Assembly: GCA_964503885.1 (NCBI GenBank)
Contig: CAZDCD010000026.1
Coordinates: 1-59,725, forward strand
Direction of reading: 5' to 3'
From: CAZDCD01 sp964503885
Lineage (GTDB): Bacteria > Bacteroidota > Bacteroidia > Bacteroidales > UBA10428
Length of the DNA stretch: 59,725 bases
Within the stretch, counting starts at the first letter, position 1, and every line of letters begins with the position of its first letter. The notes below the pieces were generated by a model, which ran no database searches, was not told the origin of the DNA, and saw nothing but the letters and a program-made list of their open reading frames with translations. Positions 1 through 8,211 of the stretch are shown piece by piece. Made by a program: the position numbers and the translations under genes.

Positions 1-1334
1 ACGGCATTCGCCACGCCCGAAAATTGCAGCATAAATTGTGCTACATAATACTGGAATTCAGGCAGTGACAATTTAGAATCTTCTATCAATAAACGGTTCA
101 GGTATATTTGCTGAGAATGGTATGCTTTTATCCAGTCACCTTTACCGTACATGTTGTTAAGTGCACTTCCGAGCAAAGAAAGGGCTCCGTTCGTATTGAA
201 ATAGCCTGCAGGAATTTTCATGTCTGTAAGGTATTCCGGAACCTGAGAAACACCGTGATCTGAAGTAAAAAATATCAACACATTTTCCTTTCCGATATTC
301 GATTCGACAAATTCAAGAAAATGCACCAGTTCCCTGTCGAGGCGAAGGAAAGCATCTTCAACCTCAATGGAATTCGGTCCGAATAACTCACCGATATTTT
401 CGCTGGCAGTAAAAGAAATCATCAATACATCGGGATATTGATCTTTGCCCAGATTTTCACTGACCATGGCTGTAAGGGCAAAATCTTTTAGCAGGCTGTT
501 TCCAAAAGGAATTTTATTAATAAAGCTGTAGTTTTTCGTTTTTCTTGTTGATTTAGATAATTCAGCAATATCATACGGAAAGGTAATTTTCCCGCTGTAA
601 CCCGTCTCGTATTTGTTGTTATCCGGCAGACTTTCGGTGTATTCATCAACCTGGTAAAGGGTTGTCCACTCCTTATCGAGGTAAATATCGGGCAGCTTTT
701 TGGCATTAAAATCCACCACCCATTTGGGAAGTGAATCCATGTAGTAAGAGCTTGATATAAAATGCCCGGTAGCCTCATCAAACCAGTACGCCGCATTTGC
801 TGTATGTCCACCGGCAAGAATGGCAGGACTCGCATCAAGAGATATGCTGATCACTTTAGACTTAAAATTGTCAGACAACCGGAGTTCATCTGAAAAAGTA
901 GTAGACATAAGGTTCTGCGGAGACCTGTTTCCGTCGCCGGTAGCGCTTCCCACTGCCCTGTATTTCGGATCTTCAGTATTACCAACCACTTTATCCTGGA
1001 GATGCAGGTACCATTCTTTTGCAACGATACCGTGGTTTGCAGGTGTGGTTCCCGTCACAATAGTAGATTGCCCCACACCCTCCTGTGAAAAAAGGTAATT
1101 GAAACTGGTATTTTTACAGTAAGTTCCCCGTTCAGCAAGTTTTTTGATACCGCCGTTATCGAGCTTATCCCAATACCTCGAAAGATAATCATACCTGACC
1201 TGGCTGACTATGATTCCGATGATCAGCTTTGGCTTTTCTGATGGAATTTTTTTCCGCTCCTGGGCATAAGAATAGTTAAGCATTCCTGTTAACAATAATG
1301 GCAATAAAATCCACACAAACGATTTTCTCATCAT
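1..1334 (-). CDS. PafA-like alkaline phosphatase family protein, partial (3' end beyond the window)
   Basis: The reading frame starts at 1334 (a second Met follows at 1331) and is still open at the left edge, so the C-terminus is missing. A signal peptide of about 24 residues ends in SYAQ, so the protein is exported. The fold is the alkaline phosphatase superfamily, PafA/nucleotide pyrophosphatase type. The nucleophile region reads GQSTIVTGTTPANHG, with Thr91 as the expected nucleophile. A late TSDHG motif keeps an Asp-His metal pair. Two other ligand sites look altered: VSQVRYD stands where VDQMRWD is usual, and SENIGELFG where STDYIGHxFG is usual. Family identity is fairly sure; activity is not, because up to three of the six zinc ligands appear replaced. 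Confidence 0.8.
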   Translation of the reverse strand, partial: MMRKSFVWILLPLLLTGMLNYSYAQERKKIPSEKPKLIIGIIVSQVRYDYLSRYWDKLDNGGIKKLAERGTYCKNTSFNYLFSQEGVGQSTIVTGTTPANHGIVAKEWYLHLQDKVVGNTEDPKYRAVGSATGDGNRSPQNLMSTTFSDELRLSDNFKSKVISISLDASPAILAGGHTANAAYWFDEATGHFISSSYYMDSLPKWVVDFNAKKLPDIYLDKEWTTLYQVDEYTESLPDNNKYETGYSGKITFPYDIAELSKSTRKTKNYSFINKIPFGNSLLKDFALTAMVSENLGKDQYPDVLMISFTASENIGELFGPNSIEVEDAFLRLDRELVHFLEFVESNIGKENVLIFFTSDHGVSQVPEYLTDMKIPAGYFNTNGALSLLGSALNNMYGKGDWIKAYHSQQIYLNRLLIEDSKLSLPEFQYYVAQFMLQFSGVANA

Positions 1335-1530
1335 CCTAAAATTTAGTTTATCTGAAACCGGTGACTTTTCCAAAACCCTTAATTATCGTGCTTTTCAAAG
1401 GAAGATTAATGGGTAATTCTCAATGTAAATATAAACTATTTGACAAGATTCTTATTGCTCAAATTATTGACAAAATGTTAAAAATATTTGTACATTGCAG
1501 CGATTTTTTTGAAAATAAGATACGCCAATA

Positions 1531-2796
1531 ATGAAAGTAGATGTCTTGCTTGGCCTGCAATGGGGCGATGAAGGTAAAGGAAAAATAGTGGATGTACTTA
1601 CTCCGGGATATGATGTCATTGCGCGGTTTCAGGGGGGGCCAAATGCAGGGCATACCCTTGAATTCAGCAATATCAAACATGTCCTTCATACCATTCCGTC
1701 AGGTATTTTTCGCGATAAACAGATTAATATCATAGGAAACGGAGTGGTGATCGATCCCATCATATTTAAAACGGAAATCGAAGAAATCGGAAGGCTGAAT
1801 GTAGACCTGAAAACCAACCTGTTCATATCAAAGAAAGCGCATTTAATATTGCCTTCACACCGGATACTCGATGCTGCCTCCGAAGCTGCCAAGGGCAAAA
1901 CCAAAATCGGTTCCACACTAAAAGGAATAGGACCCACCTATATGGATAAAACAGGTAGAAACGGTTTACGTGTGGGCGATATCATAACCCCTTATTTCAG
2001 GGATAAATACGACGCGCTTAAGGCAAAGCATAAGGATCTGCTGAAAATGTATGATTTTGACTATGAGATTGAGTCAATTGAAAAAGAATGGTTTGAAGGA
2101 ATTGAAACCATCCGGAAATATACGCTTGTTGACAGCGAATACATGATAAACCGGTTCCTGAAAGAAAACAAGAAAGTGCTTGCTGAAGGAGCGCAGGGAA
2201 CACTGCTCGATATTGACTTTGGTTCCTATCCTTTTGTAACCTCATCAAACACAATATGCGCAGGAGCTTCTTCAGGTCTGGGAGTAGCGCCGGGAAGGAT
2301 CGGTGAAGTTTTTGGTATTTTCAAGGCATATTGCACACGGGTAGGAAGCGGTCCCTTTCCCACCGAACAGGAAAATGAAACAGGAGAAATCCTGAGAAAA
2401 ATTGGGTGCGAATTCGGTGCAACCACCGGCAGGCCAAGACGGTGCGGCTGGCTTGATCTGCCTGTGTTGAAGTATTCAATCATGTTGAACGGGACAACCC
2501 AGTTGCTAATGACCAAGGCCGATGTTCTTTCTGGTTTCGGGACCCTCAAAGTGTGCACACACTATAAGGTAAACGGGAAAATAGTTGATGAGGTGCCTTA
2601 CGATCTTTATGATATTTCAGAGCCCATTTACAAGGAACTCAAAGGATGGAAACAGGATCTTGCAGGGATCAGGACACCGGGTGATATCCCTGCAGAGCTG
2701 AACGAATACATCAGTTTTATTGAAGATGAAACCGGTGTACCCATAACCATTGTTTCGGTTGGACCAAACAGGGATCAGATCTTATTCAGAAAATAG
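1531..2796 (+). CDS. purA: Adenylosuccinate synthase
   Basis: This cytoplasmic enzyme joins IMP and aspartate using GTP to form adenylosuccinate, the first committed step from IMP to AMP. The 421-residue length is normal for PurA. The P-loop-like QWGDEGKGK lies at residues 10-18 and includes the catalytic Asp13. GGPNAGHT at residues 35-42 supplies the catalytic His41, and the C-terminal half has GATTGRPRRCGW. The start at 1531 gives the usual short MKVDVLLGLQWGDE beginning. The A/T-rich leader lacks a Shine-Dalgarno sequence; AATATTTG near 1485 is one mismatch from a Bacteroidota -7 box. The gene converges on the MFS gene with a 16-base gap. Confidence 0.97.
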   Translation: MKVDVLLGLQWGDEGKGKIVDVLTPGYDVIARFQGGPNAGHTLEFSNIKHVLHTIPSGIFRDKQINIIGNGVVIDPIIFKTEIEEIGRLNVDLKTNLFISKKAHLILPSHRILDAASEAAKGKTKIGSTLKGIGPTYMDKTGRNGLRVGDIITPYFRDKYDALKAKHKDLLKMYDFDYEIESIEKEWFEGIETIRKYTLVDSEYMINRFLKENKKVLAEGAQGTLLDIDFGSYPFVTSSNTICAGASSGLGVAPGRIGEVFGIFKAYCTRVGSGPFPTEQENETGEILRKIGCEFGATTGRPRRCGWLDLPVLKYSIMLNGTTQLLMTKADVLSGFGTLKVCTHYKVNGKIVDEVPYDLYDISEPIYKELKGWKQDLAGIRTPGDIPAELNEYISFIEDETGVPITIVSVGPNRDQILFRK

Positions 2797-2812
2797 GTTC
2801 CAGACTATTTAC

Positions 2813-4189
2813 CTATTCTTTATTCGGAAGTTCCAGACCAATGCCTGATCTTTTATCTTCGCGTTTCAGCAGAAGTGCAAAAACAATTCCCAGTATACCA
2901 AGAAATGCGAGCATTATGATCGGATTGGTATAATTGTATGCGGCTTCTTTGGCATTGACCATTTCCTGCGTGATGCCCGGATTGGAAATATCCAGTACCT
3001 TACCGATGAGAATCGGGAAAGCCCACAACCCAAGATTTTGAACCGAGAACATTATACCGTAGGCAGTTCCTATCCGGTTCGTCTCTACAATCTTTGCCAC
3101 AGAAGGCCACATCGCCGCCGGTACCAGTGAAAATGCTATTCCGAGAACGAACATCGGAACATAAGGCGTTATATTGGTAAATGAAAATGCAAAATGTACC
3201 AGGATCAGCATAAAGGAACCCAGGATCATAACCGAGGCGCTTTTCCCCCTTAAGTCCGTAAACAAGCCAAACAGAGGAGTAAAGATGATTGTTCCGAGAG
3301 GAAGGATCGAGGTAATTTTCCCGCTTAGTTCACCAGGCAGACCAAATTTATTCTCAAGCATATCCGTGGCGAATTTCAGAAACGGGAAAACAGCAGAATA
3401 AAAAGTCACGCAAAGCAATGTGATATAGATGAAAGAAGGTATTTTTAAGATTTTACCTATATCCGAAATATGAAATTCCTCCTCCGGAGCTAAGGATGCC
3501 CGTTCATTTGTCTGCCTGTCGATTTTAACATCCATAATTATGTATAACATGTATGTAACGAGACTAATTCCCAACAGAAGAGCACCAAGAACAACCGGTA
3601 GGTACCATGGACCCATATTCGAAATATCTTGCCCGAAAAAGAAAGCGAATGCGGTACCAAGACGCGCTATGGCAAGATTACAGCCGAGGGCAAAGGCAAG
3701 TTCCTTTCCTTTAAACCATTTCACAATGATTTTTGAGATGACTACAATACTTGTTTCAGCTCCCAGGCCAAACAGAAAGAAACCCGTTATCATCATTTTC
3801 AACGATGCCGGGTATTTTACCATGAAGGAATTGAAAAGAGAAAATCCCAGTCCCCCGTTGTTGAATGCATCAGAAGCACCATAAGCCGTTAATGAGGATC
3901 CGACAACCATAAATGCAATGAACATGAAGCCGGTAATCCTGATCCCGATTTTGTCGAGAATAATTCCACCGATTACGGCCATCAATAAAAAAACATTGGG
4001 AATGGAATAGGTCGAAACCAAAAAACCGTATTCCGAATTTGAGAAATGAAGGTAGTCCCGAAGCTCATTTTGTAAAGGGGAAAGAATATCATAAAAAAAA
4101 TAATTCGCGGCCATGGTTACACTTATAAGCAATAAGACCGACCACCTGACCAGGTTCGAATCGCGCAATGAGTTAGGTTCTGCCACCAT
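2813..4189 (-). CDS. MFS transporter
   Basis: A 458-residue inner-membrane protein with about twelve hydrophobic helices in two halves and a soluble central loop near residues 225-250, as in the major facilitator superfamily. The first half contains GGIILDKIGIRITG, matching the loop 2-3 motif G-x-x-x-D-x-x-G-x-R of MFS carriers, and the second half has a related FGLFTDLRGKSA. The substrate cannot be read from the sequence. The protein ends in a charged tail, KREDKRSG onward. A TACATTTG box lies 41 bases upstream of the start on the minus strand, so the gene is probably transcribed alone. Confidence 0.88.
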   Translation of the reverse strand: MVAEPNSLRDSNLVRWSVLLLISVTMAANYFFYDILSPLQNELRDYLHFSNSEYGFLVSTYSIPNVFLLMAVIGGIILDKIGIRITGFMFIAFMVVGSSLTAYGASDAFNNGGLGFSLFNSFMVKYPASLKMMITGFFLFGLGAETSIVVISKIIVKWFKGKELAFALGCNLAIARLGTAFAFFFGQDISNMGPWYLPVVLGALLLGISLVTYMLYIIMDVKIDRQTNERASLAPEEEFHISDIGKILKIPSFIYITLLCVTFYSAVFPFLKFATDMLENKFGLPGELSGKITSILPLGTIIFTPLFGLFTDLRGKSASVMILGSFMLILVHFAFSFTNITPYVPMFVLGIAFSLVPAAMWPSVAKIVETNRIGTAYGIMFSVQNLGLWAFPILIGKVLDISNPGITQEMVNAKEAAYNYTNPIIMLAFLGILGIVFALLLKREDKRSGIGLELPNKE

Positions 4190-4229
4190 TCCAGTTTACA
4201 TTTGAGAATGCAAAGAAACCGTTTATTTG

Positions 4230-4237
4230 CAAATGTA
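4230..4237 (-). promoter_or_regulatory. Bacteroidota -7 box (TACATTTG) for the MFS gene
   Basis: On the minus strand this is an exact TAnnTTTG match, 41 bases upstream of the ATG at 4189. No convincing -33 TTTG was found at the usual spacing, so the call rests on the -7 element and its position. Confidence 0.45.
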
Positions 4238-4570
4238 CAATGATTTATGTCGCATTTATTTCTTAATCCGGAACGAATTTCGCACGCAGTAAAAGAGATC
4301 ATAAAAGAATGATAAATAGGACAGGTAACCCTTGCTAAAAGGCACACAAAGCATATTTCCAATACCTGCGAAAAGCCGGATTGACATTCATCAGGCTGAT
4401 GATAAACCTAATGTGGCATAAACGGATAGATACGAACCTAATTTTGCATCAATATCCGCAGGGTTTCAGGTCAACGGAATGGCCGTAATATTTCTTTTTT
4501 AAAAATATATTTACATCTTTGCATGCCGAAAACCATTCAACGACATAATAACTTAAATATTGCTTTTTCT

Positions 4571-5788
4571 ATGAAAGATTCAATCGCCATTTTATGTGCC
4601 GGTGGACCGGCACCGGGTATAAATACTGTAATTGGTTCTGTTACCAAAGTATTTTTAAATGCAGGCTACAGGGTAATAGGGTTGCATGAGGGCTATAAAA
4701 CCCTTTTCAGCGATCAGGCTAACTTCGAGGAGATTGATTTTGATCTTGCCGACAGGATATTCGGCACAGGAGGATCGGCATTACGGATGAGTCGTTACAA
4801 ACCAAGCGATGCCGAGTTTAGTACCGATTTCTTTGTAAACAACAATGTGAAGCTTCTTGTGACAATCGGTGGCGATGATACAGCTTCAACTGCGAACAGG
4901 CTGAGCAAGTTCCTTTCCGCAAATAAAGTGAAAGTATCGAATATTCATGTACCCAAAACCATTGATAATGATTTGCCATTGCCCGAAGGAATACCTACAT
5001 TCGGTTACCACAGTGCAAAAGAAGAAGGTGTAAAAATTGCCTCCACTATTTATGAAGATGCACGGACAAGTGGTAACTGGTTTGTCATGTCTGCCATGGG
5101 ACGGGAAGCAGGACATCTGGCCTTCGGTATCGGCACGGCCTGTCACTACCCCATGATCATTATACCGGAAATGTTTAATAAAACTAAAATCACCTTTGAT
5201 AAGATCACTAAACTCATCATTTCGTCGATGATAAAACGCAGTCTTATGGGAATTGAATATGGTGCTGCGATCATCAGCGAAGGTGTTTTCCATTTTATGA
5301 GTGATGAAGAGATTGAGGGCACAGGAATTAATTTTACTTATGACGACCACGGGCATCCCGAGCTGGGAAATGTAAGCAAGGCACATATCTTCAATATGCT
5401 TGTACAGCGTAAACTGAGAAAGCTAAATGTAGTCATAAAAAGCCGTCCCAATGAAGTGGGCTATGAACTCAGGTGCGCGCGCCCTGTTGCATACGACCTA
5501 GTATATACCACATTGCTGGGCATAGGTATAATGAAGTTATTTCAGGAAGGTATATCGGGTTGTATGATAACCGTTGATCATGTTGGCACAGTGAGCCCCC
5601 TTTACCTTAAAGATGTGGAAGATGAAAAAGGTAAAGTAAAGCCGCGACTGGTGAATATTGAATCAGAAAAAGTAAAGCTTGTGCTTGAAAATAATCTGCA
5701 TTATATCACCAGGGATGATTATAAAGCTGCCAAAAAATGCCTGGTTGAACCTGAAGATTATGATTTCAGGAAAATCCTGAACTGGTAA
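4571..5788 (+). CDS. 6-phosphofructokinase, pyrophosphate-type signature (first of two)
   Basis: Phosphofructokinase A fold, 405 residues from the chosen start, phosphorylating fructose 6-phosphate in glycolysis. The N-terminal donor loop reads CAGGPAPGIN. GGDDT at residues 100-104 and PKTIDND at 128-134 carry the Asp and Lys that mark pyrophosphate-dependent enzymes; ATP enzymes have Gly at both sites. The open frame extends to an ATG at 4523, but a CATCTTTG element resembling a -7 box ends at 4521, so that ATG would lie at or before the transcript start. The Met at 4571 also gives the family's usual MKxSIAIL beginning. The second phosphofructokinase follows 271 bases downstream. Confidence 0.92.
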   Translation: MKDSIAILCAGGPAPGINTVIGSVTKVFLNAGYRVIGLHEGYKTLFSDQANFEEIDFDLADRIFGTGGSALRMSRYKPSDAEFSTDFFVNNNVKLLVTIGGDDTASTANRLSKFLSANKVKVSNIHVPKTIDNDLPLPEGIPTFGYHSAKEEGVKIASTIYEDARTSGNWFVMSAMGREAGHLAFGIGTACHYPMIIIPEMFNKTKITFDKITKLIISSMIKRSLMGIEYGAAIISEGVFHFMSDEEIEGTGINFTYDDHGHPELGNVSKAHIFNMLVQRKLRKLNVVIKSRPNEVGYELRCARPVAYDLVYTTLLGIGIMKLFQEGISGCMITVDHVGTVSPLYLKDVEDEKGKVKPRLVNIESEKVKLVLENNLHYITRDDYKAAKKCLVEPEDYDFRKILNW

Positions 5789-5882
5789 ATTATCGTATAG
5801 GATCAGTGAGTTGTCAGTGACTGTTCATTATTTGTCTTCAGACCCTGACCGGAAGAATACCGGTGGCAGACAGACAAAAGCA

Positions 5883-5911
5883 GGTCATCCTGAGAGTATT
5901 TCAGGATGACC
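5883..5911. repeat. Perfect 11-bp inverted repeat, hairpin
   Basis: GGTCATCCTGA and TCAGGATGACC are exact reverse complements separated by a 7-base loop. No T-run follows on either strand, so this is not a classical intrinsic terminator. Similar GTCATCCTGA palindromes occur as dispersed intergenic repeats in some Bacteroidota genomes, as I recall. It lies between the two phosphofructokinase genes and could stop transcription or stabilise the upstream mRNA end. Confidence 0.6.
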
Positions 5912-6059
5912 CTAAAAAGAGGCGTTGATAACTCTTTTTCATTTCCGGTATAGGTAATTATGGGAAACCATTCATATTTTCAATGCATTGCATGACCGTA
6001 TAAAACAAAAAAATGCATATATTTATACGGTTCAATCAAACACAAAATCCTAGCTAATT

Positions 6060-7265
6060 ATGGTATATGTGAAAAGAAAAAAGGGTACAATCGCCATTCT
6101 TACCGGAGGGGGTGATGTGCCAGGCCTGAATCCGGCAATCCGTGCCATAACCATAAGGGCTCTTCGTGAAGGTTACCAGGTGATAGGGATCAGGCGTGGT
6201 TGGGCTGGCATTCTTGAGTTTACGAGGGATAAAAAAGCTGACAACAGCGATAAATACATGGTACTTACAGAAGAGATCGTAAATAAATCCGGCCGTTCAG
6301 GGGGTACTTTTTTACATACGTCGCGCACACGCCCCAGTCATATTCCACTGTCGCAGGTTCCTACACAATACAAGGACAAATATACCGAGGAGATCAACGA
6401 CCTTACACCCGAAGTCATTAAAAATCTTGAGCATCTAGGCATCGACTACCTCATCCCGATCGGAGGAGACGACACCCTCAGCTATGGGGTAAGGCTCTAT
6501 GCCGAAGGTGTTAAGGTTGTTGCCATTCCCAAAACGATGGATAATGATGTGCCCGGAACGGATTACTGCATCGGATTCAGTACCTGCATCACCAGAACAA
6601 TCCATTTGTGCAACATATTGCGTACATCTGCCGGCTCGCATGAACGGATCCTTGTTCTGGAAGTTTTCGGGAGGTATGCCGGATTTACCGCCATGTTACC
6701 CACAATGGCGGGTGCAGCAAACCGCTGTGTCATTCCGGAATACAAATTCGATATTGAAAAGCTGGCCCATCTTCTGGTGGAAGACCGTGAAAAGAACCCG
6801 AGCAAATATTCGGTAGTGCTTGTTTCTGAAGGAGCTGTTTTTGGCAATAGCGGTGATATGATCTTCAAATCAAAGGAAAAAGATCAATATGGACATGCCA
6901 AGCTGGGCGGCATAGGAGATCTCATGTCTGAAAAGATCAGGGAACTTTCACTAAAATACAATAAAGGCAAAAGGATCAATGTCATTAACCAACAGCTCGG
7001 CTACCTGGTGAGAGGCGGGGATCCGGATGCAATCGATTCGATTGTACCCATGGCATACGGTAATCTTGCACTCGATCTGTTGCTGAAAGGAATCCACGGG
7101 CGCCTTGTTGTACTGCGTAATGGCCGGTATGATAATGCTCCCATTGATGTGGTAACCAGCACAAATAAAATTGTGGATGTGAAACGGTATTATAATACAG
7201 AAAGATTAAGGCCCCATTACAAGAGCTTCGAGTTTCAGCCACTGTTTATCATGACTGGAACCTGA
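6060..7265 (+). CDS. 6-phosphofructokinase, pyrophosphate-type signature (second of two)
   Basis: A 401-residue phosphofructokinase A-fold enzyme. The donor loop is TGGGDVPGLN at residues 15-24, GGDDT lies at 135-139 and PKTMDND at 157-163. The Asp of GGDD and the Lys of PKT predict pyrophosphate rather than ATP as phosphoryl donor. The sequence is clearly distinct from the upstream enzyme, with an extra segment around residues 85-120, so this is an old paralog pair and not a recent duplication. The gene ends at a strong bidirectional terminator. PPi specificity is inferred from the two signature residues only. Confidence 0.93.
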   Translation: MVYVKRKKGTIAILTGGGDVPGLNPAIRAITIRALREGYQVIGIRRGWAGILEFTRDKKADNSDKYMVLTEEIVNKSGRSGGTFLHTSRTRPSHIPLSQVPTQYKDKYTEEINDLTPEVIKNLEHLGIDYLIPIGGDDTLSYGVRLYAEGVKVVAIPKTMDNDVPGTDYCIGFSTCITRTIHLCNILRTSAGSHERILVLEVFGRYAGFTAMLPTMAGAANRCVIPEYKFDIEKLAHLLVEDREKNPSKYSVVLVSEGAVFGNSGDMIFKSKEKDQYGHAKLGGIGDLMSEKIRELSLKYNKGKRINVINQQLGYLVRGGDPDAIDSIVPMAYGNLALDLLLKGIHGRLVVLRNGRYDNAPIDVVTSTNKIVDVKRYYNTERLRPHYKSFEFQPLFIMTGT

Positions 7266-7301
7266 GCCGTGCCTGCAAAAAATGCGAGAACAAATATTGA
7301 C

Positions 7302-7333
7302 AAAAAAACCAGAGCTTTGCTCTGGTTTTTTTT
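7302..7333. terminator. Bidirectional intrinsic terminator
   Basis: The 7-bp stem CCAGAGC/GCTCTGG (7309-7315 and 7319-7325) has a TTT loop. It is flanked by seven A on the left and eight T on the right, so it can work on both strands. It lies between the second phosphofructokinase (plus) and the SPOR lipoprotein (minus). Confidence 0.9.
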
Positions 7334-7381
7334 AGGAATAATCCAGGTTTATCTCCTGAAAAGTAAATTGCATTACCTGGC

Positions 7382-7849
7382 TTATCGTTTCACAAAAACC
7401 CAAGCATTCTGATTGATTTCCGAGCGGTATTTTGGTATTTCACTGACTCCAGATTTTACATTATTGTATGAATTGACGGTTACCATATGAAAACCATCGT
7501 GCCCCATTACAATCTCAGCGCTATAACCCATTTCTCTCATTTTCTGCGCATACCTGTCGGCATTCTGCGGAACCAGAAAACAACCCACAACCATGTAAGC
7601 TCTTTTGTTTCCGCTAACTGTTGATTGATATTCATCTTCGGGTGCGGTAACTGCAGGTTGGGTAATCATCTCGTTCATCCCGGAATAAAAATCAGTTGTA
7701 TCTGCAGAACCGGTGTCGCTAATATCTTCGGCGTAATTTATAAGTGTATCGGCACTTTTCGAAAACAACCTTTTCTTTTCGAAATACTTGCATCCAGAGG
7801 CAATAATGAGTACCAGTATAATTAACGCAATTGTATTCTTCATCATCAT
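7382..7849 (-). CDS. SPOR-domain lipoprotein
   Basis: A 155-residue secreted lipoprotein. A hydrophobic signal runs to a lipobox ending ASGC with Cys20, so it should be lipidated and membrane anchored. Residues 25-80 are low-complexity and acidic, probably a linker. The last 70 residues, from RAYMVVGCFLVPQNADRYA to the end, match a SPOR domain in pattern; such domains bind denuded peptidoglycan glycan strands at division sites. The ATG is tripled (MMMK), so the exact start is uncertain by two codons. A TAAATTTG box lies 18 bases upstream. Its partner is unknown and the gene is monocistronic. Confidence 0.82.
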   Translation of the reverse strand: MMMKNTIALIILVLIIASGCKYFEKKRLFSKSADTLINYAEDISDTGSADTTDFYSGMNEMITQPAVTAPEDEYQSTVSGNKRAYMVVGCFLVPQNADRYAQKMREMGYSAEIVMGHDGFHMVTVNSYNNVKSGVSEIPKYRSEINQNAWVFVKR

Positions 7850-8211
7850 ACAGTTTAATTAGTTGTCAAATTTAACGAATAATATGGTTCAATGCCATAA
7901 TATACATGTTAATAACTTCCCGACGTCCTGGTTTGTTCATTACTCACTTCAGGTTATATGCACATGATCATCTACTTGAATAACCACAGGTATTCTAATT
8001 AAACTATATGGGGTGAACCTGACTGCCCTGATATCCTGAAACGTTTGTTAATAACTTTTTAACACCGGATCTGACAAAATCAGGTACATCATAATATGCG
8101 CCTATCCGGAGCGGGTATTGCATGGCATCTTTATTTCCAAAATAGTTGGAATGAACCAACAAAACAACGTAAATTCGTATCAAAATTGAAACTCCATTAA
8201 ACGCAAACATT
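7850..8211. other. Intergenic region with possible gene-end relic
   Basis: Besides the -7 box of the lipoprotein gene there is no complete gene. On the minus strand, 8004-8162 reads as about 52 open codons ending at a stop. It contains RIGAYYDVPDFVRSGVKK, which looks protein-like and could be the tail of a lost gene. Nothing upstream supports a start, because the frame continues into the antisense of the next gene. Confidence 0.25.
7867..7874 (-). promoter_or_regulatory. Bacteroidota -7 box (TAAATTTG) for the SPOR lipoprotein
   Basis: An exact TAnnTTTG on the minus strand, 18 bases before the ATG cluster at 7849. A TTG lies about 15 bases further upstream, closer than the usual 19-21-base spacing, so the -33 element is doubtful. 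Confidence 0.45.

Noticed and set aside
1632..1638. Run of seven G in purA (and another at 16501-16507 in metH) as possible phase-variation tract
   Set aside because: Both runs encode conserved glycines (GGPNAGH and IGGATTS), both frames are intact, and neither gene is a plausible phase-variable gene.
4153..4162. GGTTCGAATC resembling a tRNA T-loop
   Set aside because: It lies inside the N-terminal coding part of the MFS gene, and no acceptor stem, D-arm or anticodon arm surrounds it.
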